Source of the DNA: Prinia subflava
Lineage: Eukaryota; Chordata; Aves; Passeriformes; Cisticolidae
Assembly (NCBI RefSeq): GCF_021018805.1
Contig: NC_086257.1
Span: 17,852,693 to 17,916,692, forward strand
Direction of reading: 5' to 3'
DNA: 64,000 nucleotides
Shown here: in pieces, positions 51,601 through 64,000 of the stretch
Layout of the letters: each line of letters opens with the position of its first letter
Numbering within the stretch: the first letter of the stretch is position 1
Translations under genes and position numbers: made by a program
Notes under the pieces: generated by a model
Databases searched by the model: none
What the model was told of the DNA's origin: nothing
Seen by the model: only the letters and a program-made list of their open reading frames with translations

Positions 51601-54600
51601 GTTCCAATTAACCTGGCTGACACTGATATACTTTAACAAGGTACACTTAGATAAAAGAAGCAACTCTCTAATTACTTGGAATGGGACCTCCTGACCCATT
51701 CTGCTCTTTTATCCCAATGCCAACCTAATGAGGAGGGAAGTGTGAGACAGGAAACTGTGCAAAGCTGTAGCACCACAAGATGCCCCTTGGGAAATGATTT
51801 TACCTTCTTACGAATGATTAATACTTCATTGCTCTCAGTGCCTTTTAACTGTTTTCAGAAGTGTTTTTGAGGCTGAAATTGCTAATGTTCATTTTAATGT
51901 GGAAATCTGCCATCTAAAGAAGGTCCTGGTCACATGTTCCTTCTCTGTGGCACACCACATACACACAATTTGTGATGGTGGCACCCAGGGTTGCTGTACA
52001 CAGATTTAAATTGTGCTCCTTGAAGTGAAGTATCTTGGTCCAGGCCTGAGCGATGATCACAGTTAATTTTACACCTTAACCAGAACAGTTGGTTTAAACA
52101 CATTTTTCAGCACTGAAATTTTGTGCAAAGACTGAGGGCAAAAGGTAGATCTGTGTAAAACCTCTGCTGCCTGAAGGGAGAGCAACAGCAAAGTGAGGGT
52201 GGAATCAGGAAGGTGTTTATGGAGTATCTAAGAAGGCACAACTTTTTTCTTCCTTTCAATGCTCCTAGAAATCAGATAACTCTGGATACTATACCCAGGG
52301 GAATAAATCCAGAGGGGTCTCCTCTCCCTTACAAAACAACAGGTGGTTGTAGAGTGTCCAGTCCAGAAGTCTGCTCTGTTCAATGCTCAACTCTTCTACC
52401 CTAGACTGACCCACCAGACTCTGACCATATGCAGTCATGCAAAGGACCAAGAGAGCTGGTTTTTTTTCTGGTGTTTTGTTTTTTAAATCACTCAAAAATA
52501 TTGTACTCTATCACTGAAGAACAGTTCCCCAAAGCAAGATAATTCCTGTAATGAAAACTGCAGAAGAACTAACTGTCATTGAAGAACAATCTTTTGTCGG
52601 TGCCAATTCTTTCCCTGTGTCTTGTTATCAGCGCTTTAAATGGTTTGAAATTAATGATGATGATGACGACCCCTTCTTAGTGGTTTTCCAGTGCAATAGA
52701 ATTGAAGTCTTGGCTTTCACACTTGATCTCCCACTACTCACACAAGCCTGACTTCTGTCCTTTTGGAGAAGAGGTGTTGGTGGAATCCATCAGAGGCACC
52801 TCCTAATTATAGTCACAGTCTTCAAAACCCAGAAGGAAGCAAACTCGTCACTGAGATTTCAGCTGATGACTCCTGCAGCAAGTGCCTTCCTGGGCCCTTG
52901 CAGTCAAAGGTTATCTGCCACATTAGCCATGCCAAAATTTACACTTAAACACATTGGGTCATGCTCTTCCCTATGTGGAATTTCACTGCAGAGGGAGGGA
53001 GAGTTTCCTCTAGTGCTGCTAAAACACACAGCACTGGAAGAGAATTTCAGCAGCTCCAAGCCTGGAATCACAACTCCTTTTCTAAACTATTTCTGTTGGA
53101 TATCATGTGCTCCATTTGCAAAAACAGCCAGCAGACAATTCCCCAAATACAGCTTCTCCAGCAAGACTTTCAGAACTCCCTGCTTTAGGTGGGAATTTTG
53201 TCTCTATCATTTTTCTCCTAACTTTGAGCAATTCTTCCAAAGCCAGCAGAGAATGAAGAAAACCTAAAAGAAATGCTTTAGTTGCTAAAAGGGTCAGAGT
53301 CAGGTCATCTGCAAGATTTGAACAGTTCATCGATGCCTCAAGCTAATGCTGCCACGTGCATTATTCTCCTCCCCTGCATTTTCTGCAGGAATATGTCTGG
53401 ATCATTCAAGTAGTTTGTGAAGACTGAAAAAAGTTATACAATCAATTTTTGGCCTTTTTTGACATCCCCAGCCACTTCAGTAAGCCCTTGTGGAAAAAGG
53501 CCTGTGCACAGTTCACCCATGATGTGCACCGTTGATCCAGCTCCGTTTAAACCAAGGTCTAGCTGAAACATCAGTGGGAATTGAATCAGACTGACAGATT
53601 ATTCTATGTGCACCATAGGGGACTGGCTCATAAGTCCCTTGTGGCAAACATGCTACTTATACAGTATCCCCTTCAGACAAGTGACCTACTTATTGGTTGC
53701 ATGTTGTAAGCTATTTTGGAGAGAGCAGTGTGATCCTTGCTGCTCTTTGCTTTGAGTAAACTTTAGCCTTTGGGTATAAGAAGGGGGAAATTTGACATCC
53801 ATGTAATAGAGGACAGCCATATACATTCAGAGTGGGATTTTCAAAAGCATTCATAACCGCCGAAAGGAGAAAGAATAAACTCACAAAGCTTTGATTCTCA
53901 AAGGAATACAGTCATTTAGTAAATATCTAGGTGGCTTTATTCTCTATTATGCTGGAATGGGCCTAAGTCCTGGGAAAATAGGACAATTATTTGGTATTGC
54001 ATGGCTGCAGGTGTACAGGAACATTAAGCAGTATTGCCATCTCTATTTCTTACCATTTAAAGGGAAAAAGTCCAATTTTATTAGACTATTACTAGTGTGA
54101 AAAGAGGGTAAAGGACAGGACTTCAACTTTTTTTTGCTAGTTTGTGCTATTGATTAAATAAGTCCATCATCTTCTCTGCAAGACTTTGCTTAGGAGTTAA
54201 CAGATGTAAAACCCACCATGGCATATCCAGAGGAAAACACCCTTTTAAAATGACACAGAGAGGGGAAAAATTGTTCTTGAGACCTTATCTTTTTCCCTTC
54301 CAGCTTCATCCCTCCACAGCTTATGCAGAGCAAATTGTCAGCAAACTGCAAGAAGAGCTGTTCCTATCAGCCAGGGCTGCTGTGGCACACGTGCCTCAGC
54401 ACGGGCTAGAGGTGCCTGCACACCCTGGCTCCCAGTTCAGATGGCTCTGTCCACTGGTGAGCAGCTTGTGGAAGCCCTTCAAAGCTCTTCAGTCAGAGCC
54501 AAGGGTGACAGTTTACCCAATCTTTTGTAGCTCCTCTGACCCTGCCTCGTTCAAAGGAAATAATTTTTTTCCTTCCTAATTCCTCCCACTCCCTCTTTTA

Positions 54601-57600
54601 GAGGAATGAGAGAAAATTTAAGTGCCCTGCTTTGACACTCAGCTTGCTGCTTGCGTGCAGTCAGGCCAGCTGCCTCCCCAGATCTCCGCTGCATTGTCAA
54701 TACGCTCCTCTTGTGCCAAGACAAAATTTATAAATAGATTTGCCCAGTCAGTAAGCCCTTTCTCTTTAGAAAGACAGGGATTCAGGCAAAAAGAGGATTA
54801 TTGATAACATGCAACATCTTTATTATAGCAGAGACTGCTACTGCTACTATAGTTAAGGACCTGTCAGCATTTCCATTGTAAGATATTTTTTTTTTGTGCA
54901 AGGGTTTAACTTGGCAGTAAAAATTTAAATGTACTTGAAGCTGGACTTTTTCTTGCAAGAATTCAGCAAGAGTGTTAGGCATAGGGCTCTCTCCTCTCTC
55001 TAATTAGCAGCGAATTCAATGAGTTTCAGAGCTTCTCTTGTGAATATGCCTCTCCTGTTTTCTGAGCAGTCATGGGTAACACCTGACCCACCATCACGTA
55101 TTATAGAGCAGAGAGAGGAGTACAGGGCAAACAGAAGGCCAAATCCTGCTCTCATTAGTAATGGTGCTTGAATAGCATTTGGCCATTACAGGAACAGAGT
55201 TTTGGCTAACTTCCCATATTTTCATCTACCAAAAAAACAGCAGAGGGAGATGCTAAAAAAAGTCTTTTCAAAATCATCTCATTTAGGTAGTTAATTTTCC
55301 TTGCAATGCATGCTGGTAGGACAGCACAATCTGCCAAGTGATGAATGTGTCTTGGGAGTCACCAGCCCCACCCCTCTCCCCTTGCAGTCTGTGCCTCTCT
55401 TCAGCCCCTGGCAAATTGCTTAATTTCTGCTCTGCCTCAATTTCAGGATTCAGCATGGAAAACAGCAAAACTCACACGAATGGTTGCGCACACAGAATTC
55501 ATTCTGCTGCAGCTCAAGCACTTTCTGGCAGGAAATAATCCTGCTCCCTTGGACTGCAGCAGTAATTAGCCCGAGAGCAAAGCCACTGCTCGTTACTGCA
55601 GAGTCGCTGGCACCCCCAGACTTGTGTAACTTCAGTAGTCTTGAGGACAGGACTGCTAAAATACTGCAGTGTACACACAAGGGTTTCATAAGGCCATCTT
55701 TGCTTTCAACACTGCTCACAGACACATGGGAGTTAGCAGCAATGTGTCCTCTGATCAATTTTCTCCTTTTCTTCAGGTTTAAAAGAAGAGGAATAAAGTA
55801 TTTGTGTATTTCATGGTTTTCATGTCTTCTGGAGGAAGAAGAAGAAGAGGGGTATGTTGAAATTCAGCCACTGATATTTGCTAAGATTTATGAAAAAAGA
55901 GTGGTAAATTGACTGGGGGTCTGCATGGAGGAGTGGTGGATGTATTTTCCTCTTCCTTGCTTCTCAGTGGGATGCTGCATGTCTTTTTCTAACAACCAAT
56001 ACAGCAGAATATTTTGCTTTAAGAATCTGAACAACTTTGCTCCCTCTCAGCCTGAAGTTAAACCCTTAATATTAGGAGAATGTGGGCCTTTCTCAGGATG
56101 CTTTAAGCCCAGTGTATGTTACATAAAGTCCTTTACACACATGGCACAAAACATTCTTTGACTTCTGTCTCTCAACGTTTGTATTTGAGTAGTGGCTTTT
56201 GTGTGCTGATTCCTACAAAAGAATAATACTTGTCTGTTTTTTCTGTTGACAAGATCTTCAAATCCTACTGCCCCTCTGACACATTAAAACAGTGCATCTC
56301 TGTCTGGTTTTATTTTTATGATATGAGGGTTTAGCTAAGACTTTGACACCGTGGAAACTAGACACAGGACACAATCCTGCTCTGTCTAGATATATCCCCC
56401 AACTTTTAATCACACTTGCCTCTTTAATATTTCACAAAAACTGCTCTTTACCTTCCTCCATGTAGGCAAGATTTTTGGCCAGCAGGATCACCTTGGGCCC
56501 ACCCTTAGCTTTCATCACCATCCATTAACACTTTAGGAGAGAATCACGTTCACTGAGTGGAGGGGAGGCAATACAAGAAAACAGGCCCTGAAATGGATGT
56601 AACATCATGGAGGTAATTCTCAAGGAAATTGAAAGTAAAATGTCAAGCAACTTTTAACCCTTGTACATGCCAAATGCAACTTTAATTAAGTAAAGCAGAT
56701 CATCTTTTTCCTTGTGCTGTAACAAGAAAGGACTGTCTCTTTCTTAAGCCATCAGCTCCACTATAGATCTTGGGTATTTTCAGTTACTGTCTTTGGGCAT
56801 TAGTTTTTTATGGCTAGTTACAGCTCACAATCATAAGACTCATTTATGCTTCTTATCTACAGGGCTACAACGTTACCATTGTTATTATTTTAAACCACCA
56901 AATTATCCCTTCATTACAATTCACACAGGTTCTACTTGGGTAAAGGGGGTGGGAGGGACAAGCCTGAAATGCAGTTTGATGAAAACAGATTTCCCATTTC
57001 AGTGTGGCTCCAGATAGCTGCACATCTGAAGATAGAAAAGCTATACCTGTCTGTCAAAATCAGCTTTGTGGGCTAATGTGGGTTTTCCTACTGCTGTGAA
57101 ATAAGAACACAAAATTGAGGCCAGAGTCAGGAACTCAGTGGAGTTATCAGGTAACCCTGGTGCAGGTGAGGGCACACACAGCCCCACACAGTGCAAAATG
57201 GAGCTGCCTCTCCATTCCTTTCTACTAGACACAGCAAAAAGCCCTAGGAAGAAAAAAAAAATTCTCCTCTAAAAAATGTCAGTATTTCTGCCCACCAAAG
57301 GCTGAGTGGCTATTTTTGAGCAGCTTGTTTTAAGTGTCAATGTGTGTTATTTGGCCTGCACAAGACAGAGAGCTGATAGCTGATGAAGCAGGCAAGACAT
57401 GCAGGAGGAGTTGGAAGAAATGTCTTAAATTTTTGAGCCTGTCTGTTTTGCCAGTGACCCATAGAGTGAGGAGCTGTGTCAGCTAATCACACAGCTGGCC
57501 ACTGCTGACAGACAAATACCTTATGGTGACATCTGATGGAGTCATTACAAAGCACCAACATTTCAGGGCTTGGAGCCAAGGCTGAGCCAGAGCCTGGTGC

Positions 57601-60600
57601 TTGTGTATAGCTCCAACAAGTGCAAAACACCCAAAAGTGTTCAGATGAATTCCTTAAAGAGCAAGCATTTATGTTTACTTGGACATTTTTACCCTAAACC
57701 AGTGATGATAATTAACTGATTAAAGATATCACAGTCATCAAAAGTGACAGCACGTTTTCAAGCAGCATGCAACAATAGCTCACTGCTTATAAGGCTTTAA
57801 CTGTAAAAGCAAATAATTACATCCTTTTCAGGGCTTGAAGAGAATTGCTTTCAACTGTAAACAGAAACCATGAAAATTCTCCAGCACAATACTCATTTTT
57901 AAATGACCACTTTTCCTAAAGGAAAAAAAAAAAAAAAAGCTTGCAACAGATGGGTTTTAGGAGCATAATCAGGGACTAATTACTGATATGGACAGTACTC
58001 AGATAATCAGATGAGGCTCTGATCATCATCAGGGTGTCTTGACCCATTGATGGAATTGGCCCCCATTATTATTATTTTTTTTTCATCACAACAGGGCTCC
58101 ACGTGCAATGCTGGTCACACTGAGAGGAATCAGATGACCTCAGGACTGAGTCAGTTCCTCTATCAGTACTGTACAAACCAGTGCAGTGACTGGATCACTT
58201 TTCTTCTTTCCATTTCTCCTCCCAGCATCTGCTAAATCTCATATTCTTTGTGCATTGAGAAATAGCAACTCATGGAAAATTCTGGATGCAAACCATAGAG
58301 GAAGGCAAAGTGTGAATGCAGCTCTGTTTGCCTCACAAACCTTTTATATTCTGATGGACTTTGGTACCTGGGCTTGATCTCTGTATAAGCTGCACAAACA
58401 AAACACAGGCCACAAAGGACCATCCAACAAATAAACCTAATTACTGATACCCTCCACCACAATCAGCAGAGTTTTTACATCAGCTTTCTTCTACCCTAAC
58501 TTCTCTGGGGTCTGACCAGTCTCCCCCAAAGTGGCAACAGAACAAGATATAACTGGACTAGGTTTGAATGGAGCTTTGCAAACATAAGTTATAACACATT
58601 CAGTAAACGAAGTTTGATATCAGAACTGAAGTGCTTTAAAAGTCCATTTTTAGCTGCTTAAACAGGAGCAGGCTTGCCAACCTGTGAGGTATGAAGTGTA
58701 TGTGGAGTGTGGAACTGCACCAAAAGTCCCTTTCACATCAGCAGTCTCAAGCACTCAGCACTGAGCATTGTTGCTTTGAATATTTCCAGCTCCTGAAGCG
58801 ATTCCAGGCAGACAGGCTGACAAAAGAATAATTTTATCAGCATATGGCTGATCACAGCATCCAATTCCACCAGTATGAAATGGCCCCGTAGCGCACACCA
58901 GCATTTCTGCACACAACTGGAACAGGTGCTGCAGAGATCAATGTAATAACAGTTTAATTAATTTTAGTGTCAAAGTCAAATGCTTCCTTATTTCCAGTTG
59001 ACACGTCCCTAATTTCATGGTTGGCTCTATAAATTTTGGAAATGGGAGGAGAAATTTGATTTGAGGGTTAAATACTGCAGAAAGGCCTTGAAAATGCAAG
59101 AGAAGCACTTCATAGTATTCATAACCTTGAAGCCATAGTACTATTCATTGTCCTCACTTTGTTATGAGTGTTCTGCAGTCAGAGTTTCATTTTCACAAAA
59201 CACACCCCTTGCTCCAAGCAGTCCTCTGGCATAAAAGTACAGCAGCATCCTGGAGCTCCAAGCCTGGAACAAGGTCCCACTGCAGGTGACAAACAGGGCT
59301 AGGAGTGGAGAGACTTGGCTCCAGACCTCACTCTGCAAGCAGTGAGGTCTGTTGGACATCCTGAGAATCTATTTACAACTAAAAAAATCTCATTGCATCA
59401 GAGTGAGATCTTTTACTTCACAGCACTGTACAGCAGTTGTTCTACTCCAAAATGGTGCTCAGCAGATTAGCTGGACATGTGGAGGAGAGGAAATATGTCC
59501 TTGGACAATTTTTTTTTATATTTCAGGTCACCAAGCACTATCTGTATATTACAACAGTGGAAAGGCTGCCTGTTCTGCATCTCTTGTTATTGCCCTGCTG
59601 TCCAGCTCCACAGGACAGACAGAGGAACAACAGCATGCTAAAATAAAAATACACTCAACAAGGAAATATTGCACCCTGACATCTGGTCAAGGGAAGTTAA
59701 GCAACCTATTAATAAAACAATTCTAGGAGCTATTGACATAGTTGTGTTCTGAGTAGCCTTTGGATTGTCACAACACTGAGGAGAGACAGAAGGTGGTGAG
59801 AGATTGCTTGCTGCACAAAGTATTATTATGCTGAAATGTGTCCAGCAAATGTTTGTTCCACAGGCAGGAACTGCGAGTGCCTGATGTGGTCACTTAGGCC
59901 TGAAACCCAAGACTTCAGTGATTTTGTCTGAATGCATTTGCGGAGCACTGGGTGACATTCACCAACACAGGCAGCCTCTCAGGTTTCAGCAGGAACTACT
60001 CTACCATCCTCCTGCATCTCTCACTTCCAGTGACCCACACTAAAGAGCATCATGCACACCCTGCCCGCTCTGACACTCGCTGGGCTATCACCTCACAATT
60101 AGGACTCTGCTTCTCGAGGCATTTCATTAGCAAGAGGTTGCCAGGACTCTGCACACGTTGTCAAACAAAGAGTGCCCTGATCACAGCAGGCACTGCCACA
60201 GAAACCCCCCACCCCTCCAGCAGCCTCCTCCCATCCTGACACAAAGGCAGGTTGAGGGCAGAAGTGATGGGGATGGGAAAAGGGAAACCTTAGCAATGCT
60301 TGAGCAAACACTTTTGGAATGAGGCTTGGGTTACTACACATGTCAAGGGTTTTTTTTCCTCCCTCTCCTCCTCATCATGTTGGCAAACTGTTGATGACCA
60401 CAGGCATGGAGGGCTCTCAACAGGGGACCAGCAGATACCAGAGGCAAAAGGACCTGGGGGTTGGTTGTGCAAAGGAAAGCATCTGACAAGGCACATCCTC
60501 TGGGTGCTTTTGTTTGAGGGCTATGCTTCACTAACAAATCCTGTTGCACTAAGATCGCAGGCTGCAGATATCCTAACAAAAACAAACCCAGGGTACTACC

Positions 60601-60769
60601 TTTACATCCAAATGATTTCAGGGAAGAGCTGTTAACAGCAGGATGACAAACACCGCAGCCCTTGAGCTCGTGTGTGCAAATCTGGAACAACTGCTTGCGT
60701 TAGGATATCACACAGAAAAATCCCACAAATCAAACACAGTAATACCAAGTGCTTGTATAGCATGTTTTA
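48606..60769. other. Intergenic, no gene recognised
   Basis: No gene is recognised. An AT-rich block with repeated TAATTA cores lies at about 50,331-50,372, and a possible old repeat at 57.1 kb. Overlapping both-strand frames at 49,506-50,101 and a 142-codon frame at 55,484-55,912 show no domain. Confidence 0.7.
57112..57180. repeat. Possible ancient amniote interspersed repeat
   Basis: The stretch GAGGCCAGAGTCAGGAACTC, AGTGGAGTTATCAGGTAACC and CTGGTGCAGGTGAGGGCAC follows a dispersed amniote repeat I recall with the pattern GGCCAGATTCTGA, AGTGGAGTTACACCAGG, CTGGTGTAAGTGAGAGCA. I cannot name the family with certainty; it may be a MITE-like DNA element. Confidence 0.4.
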
Positions 60770-60957
60770 CCTGCAGCTCTTGGAGCGATTACAAAGAGAA
60801 ATGAAGAAGAAAGGCTCATTACCACCATTTCATAGATAAGGAAACTGTGGCACAGAAAGGAAGTGATTTGTCCTGCAGCCCAGTGGAAGAACAGGGCAGT
60901 CAAGTCAAGCCTCTTAAGTCCCAGTCCGATGCCCTCTCCCCTGAACTATTGTAGCCG
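60770..60957 (-). repeat. MIR family SINE
   Basis: The reverse-complement MIR pattern is clear: ATTTCATAGATAAGGAAAC, TGTGGCACAGAAAGG, AGTGATTTGTCCTGCAGCCC and GAAGAACAGGGCAG, followed by CCCAGTCCGATGCCCT and a 5' end near GAACTATTGTAGCC. This covers the tRNA-related head, the core and part of the tail of the consensus on the minus strand. It is the best-preserved old SINE in the window. It marks sequence kept since early amniotes. Confidence 0.8.
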
Positions 60958-63900
60958 ACTCTGACCCTGCAGGAACTTCACATTTGTCATTATGCTTTAC
61001 ACCTTGATCATGAGGCTGGGTGTCTTCAAAGCACTGCCCTCAGCTCCTTGGCCAGGAGAGGAAAAAGCTCCCATGTACCTAATCAAATATAATTGCCATT
61101 CCCAGAGAAAAGAGATTCCTTCTCAACTCCTCTGGATGATAATTCACCCTGTGTTCAGGTGTAAATGTAATGCTATATGTAAGCCAAGATAAAAGTAGCT
61201 CCTCTGACCACTTTTAACTCAACATCCCTTATGCAGTAAATTTCATACACAGCTATTGAAATAGTGCCAGAAATTGGCTGTAATTTTGTTGTCTATTAAT
61301 ATAATTTCATACAGCAGTTTTAGAGTATTCTTACTAAAACGTAGGCTCCAGGGAAAGCTTGTTTAACAATAAAAGCCTTTCACCTTTAAACACACAGATA
61401 GCAGAGAATTAGTTTAACTATTGAACTGCAACTGGGGGACAAGTTTGCACCACGGCACTGGCCCAGCATCCTTGGAGGCTCAGGTACAGCACTTGTACCT
61501 GCTACAAGCTGCAGGTTGTAGCTGCAGTTGTGTCACACAGGAACAGAGAAATAGCCAGGACAGGAATATGGGTCAAAATCAGCACTTAAAAGTTAACCTG
61601 GAAATCAGTAAATCACCAGTGGGTATTCCAGAGTGTGAGCACATGGCACTTGCAAAGAGGGACGCTGCTTAACAAGTCTCTGCAGAGTGTCACTCCCACC
61701 ATCAGAGGTGTGGGTTTAGGATGCAACATGAATACAACCTCAGGAGACACATGAGAGCATCCTGGTGGTAGACAGCAGGTTTCCTCCCTGTGCTGCTACC
61801 CAAAGGTCATTACTGTGACCAACTCATGCAGTTAAATTATCAGATGGGAACAGTTAACAAACAGGGCTAGGGAGGAAGGGATGTTTTTCCCTTAGGTGCC
61901 TTGGGTAAACTTAGAGCCTGCTATGCTCGAAAGGTGGCCATAGGTGACTTGTAATCCTGGCCAAAAGCAGAAAATCACAGGATTAAAAGTGGGTGGTCAG
62001 ATCATTCATTTGACTTGCAGGGGAATAAAACCCCACGATATCTGCTCGTAGACGACAAGCAGTTTTGCAGAGAACAAAGAAATCTCTCTCACAGACAAAA
62101 TTGGTCTGCCAGGAACTGAGCCCATCTAGCTCCTCACCTCCCCACCACCCTCCCCATATCTTCCCCTCTAAAAGGATCTTTTCTGGGATTCAGGGAATGC
62201 GTGTTTATAAAATAGTTCCATTCAATTAGGGCACAGAGTACAGCAGCTTTATATCAGAGGCAACCCAGAGCGAGAGCTCTGTGGAAGTGCAGGTACATGG
62301 TAATGATGACAACCCTGCACTGGTTGTAGTGTCATCACCTCTTATTCTTAATCAAAAGGCTTCCAATCCCTTCTCGACATGTGCACTCGGAAATGAAGGG
62401 ACTGCTGGAGCATCATTTGAATGTGGCAGCCCTAGATAATGATGAAACGAATAAAAGACTGACTTTTTTGTTTAGGTTTGAGGAAAGATTCAGGATTCCT
62501 CTCGTGAAAAGGCAGCAGTTTAATAGCACTGAGGCAGAAGGGCTTCTCGTTATCCACAGAGGCTGCTGCCAGCACAGCACTAATGGCCACGGCTCGGGCT
62601 TCCCCGGAACGCTCCCTGTGCCGCGGCGCCCGAGGAGCCCGCGGGCCTGGGGCTGAGGGGACACTGAGGGGACACTGCTTCACACGCTTGGCCTGGGGCT
62701 GGGAAACAGCACAGGGTTCAGCTGCATGGGCTTTCCCTTGTGGATAAGGCAGGGACAGAGTTTCTGGGGTGAGTTTCTGCCCCGAGCAATGCAAGCCACA
62801 CAAACCCACAGCTGGGTGGCCAAGGGTGGGGTGTGGGCACCTCTGCCCTCGATATCCTCATCCCTGCTGGGGAAGCAGCTGCTTCAGCAGATGTGATGCT
62901 GCACACAGGGGAAAGGCCCTGCAAATCAACTGTGGGGCAGGAGTCACTCCCATGAAACAGGGGCCTTGGGCAGGCACATAACACCTCTGGGAAGCAGCCT
63001 CTTGATAAGCTGTATCTCTCTATTCACTGCCCTGCAAAGCTGATTTTGATTCTGGATTTGAGTGAAAGGAATGGAAAACAGCTGAACGCTCTGCTTCTCC
63101 CCATAGCTCATACATACCTCTCAACACAACCTTCTAATATCTCTTGACATATGTTTTTGCAGTGTCTTTTGTATACTCGAGGCAGCAGCCACTGTAAATC
63201 TTAGGATCTATTGTCTGAGGAAGGTGAGGGGCTGTGCTGAGTGACCTACTGCATACCTGCTGCTTCCATTTGGGGAATACCAATTCCGTGCCAGGCAAGA
63301 GTGAGAGCAAAGGCTTTTTTTGTTTTGTTGCTTTAAAAGAGCATTATTTCAGAAAAGAAAGTTGATTAACAAACACTTTCTCAGTGACTTAGGAACTTCT
63401 AATTTCTGCTTCTGTTTCATTACTGGCCTCTTTGTCTACAAGTAAAGTTTTCACAAAAATAAATTTTGACAAGAACAAAATTGCGACTATCTTCAGCCAT
63501 TTGCTCAGCCCTTCTCAGGCATTCACATTTATCTGTACCAGAGATAAATACACAAACCAAAATTCAAAACAACTTCTGTTTAACATCAGCTAAAGTTACT
63601 CTGTTCACTGCAGTAACATTTGCCCCAAATGCAGAGCTGGGCAAGGTCAATAGTTTCACTTTTTGTGCTCCAGCTACATTAATATAACAGTTTGCCATTC
63701 CTCTCTATTACTATATACGTTCAAAGCCTCATGAGCTATCATGAGCAGCCTGATCTCTGACACACAAGACATGTTAACAACAGCTTTTCCCATTCAGAAA
63801 GCCAGCAAGGAAGAGAAGTCAGACCTTTCAATGTATGTTAAGTAACAAATACAAGATCTCCATGATGTCCTACATGATGAAACACCTTACAGCAGGTTAG

Positions 63901-64000
63901 AAAAGGAGGTATGGGGAATCAATACATTTCTTCTCACAGTTACATAGCTGCATACATCACCACTTTTAACTTCACTGTCTTCAATCTAGCCCACTGTGTC
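60958..64000. other. Intergenic, no gene recognised
   Basis: Nothing coding is recognised. The only compositional feature is the mini CpG cluster at about 62.6 kb. Confidence 0.7.
62575..62655. other. Mini CpG cluster
   Basis: About eleven CG dinucleotides fall in some 70 bp (CCGGAACGCTCC, GTGCCGCGGCGCCCGAGG, CCCGCGGGCC), far above the flanks. It is too short for a standard CpG island. I recognise no coding exon or transposon in it. Confidence 0.5.

Noticed and set aside
1..64000. CRISPR arrays, operons, prophage, tRNA or rRNA genes
   Set aside because: The window is vertebrate nuclear DNA. No regularly spaced repeats, tRNA B-box with matching cloverleaf, or rRNA sequence was found by eye.

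Overview
This is vertebrate nuclear DNA, most likely from a bird. Only one gene is recognisable: the 5' end of ATP11B (a P4-ATPase phospholipid flippase subunit) on the minus strand. Three coding exons translate to the conserved flippase N-terminus with correct splice sites and phases. A bird is suggested by CR1 LINE copies (including the characteristic 3' end), few young transposons, a compact CpG-island promoter and very old SINE/LINE fossils. The exact species cannot be read from the sequence.

Layout. Positions 1-18,300 are ATP11B, transcribed right to left. The first coding exon (9 codons) lies inside a CpG island at about 17,880-18,530. Intron 1 (14.8 kb) separates it from exon 2 (3,077-3,193), and an 804-bp intron separates exon 2 from exon 3 (2,183-2,272). 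The rest of the gene lies off the left edge. Intron 1 carries a clear CR1 fragment (9,910-10,136), a degraded CR1 reverse-transcriptase remnant (about 3,920-4,430), a MIR-like SINE fossil (about 6,470-6,555) and a 26-bp perfect palindrome (14,263-14,288).

Positions 18,530-64,000 contain no exon I can recognise. In human, the 5' side of ATP11B faces the large gene-poor interval towards SOX2. By synteny this half is probably the same regulatory desert, but that is inference. It holds a CR1 3' end just upstream of the promoter, an old minus-strand CR1/L3-like LINE fragment (about 26,760-27,330), a good MIR-like SINE (about 60,770-60,957) and several AT-rich stretches with clustered homeodomain-type TAATTA cores. 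Between 45.9 and 48.6 kb there is an unusual cluster of simple repeats: an 18-bp G-rich minisatellite with strong G-quadruplex potential, two A/C-only tracts and an uninterrupted run of 46 A.

I saw no complete protein-coding gene, tRNA, rRNA, snRNA, CRISPR array or intact mobile element. Most open frames here are chance frames, and many begin at GTG/CTG rather than ATG. I found no evidence of a novel multi-gene system. The items worth checking are promoter details of ATP11B, the simple-repeat cluster and candidate noncoding regulatory elements.
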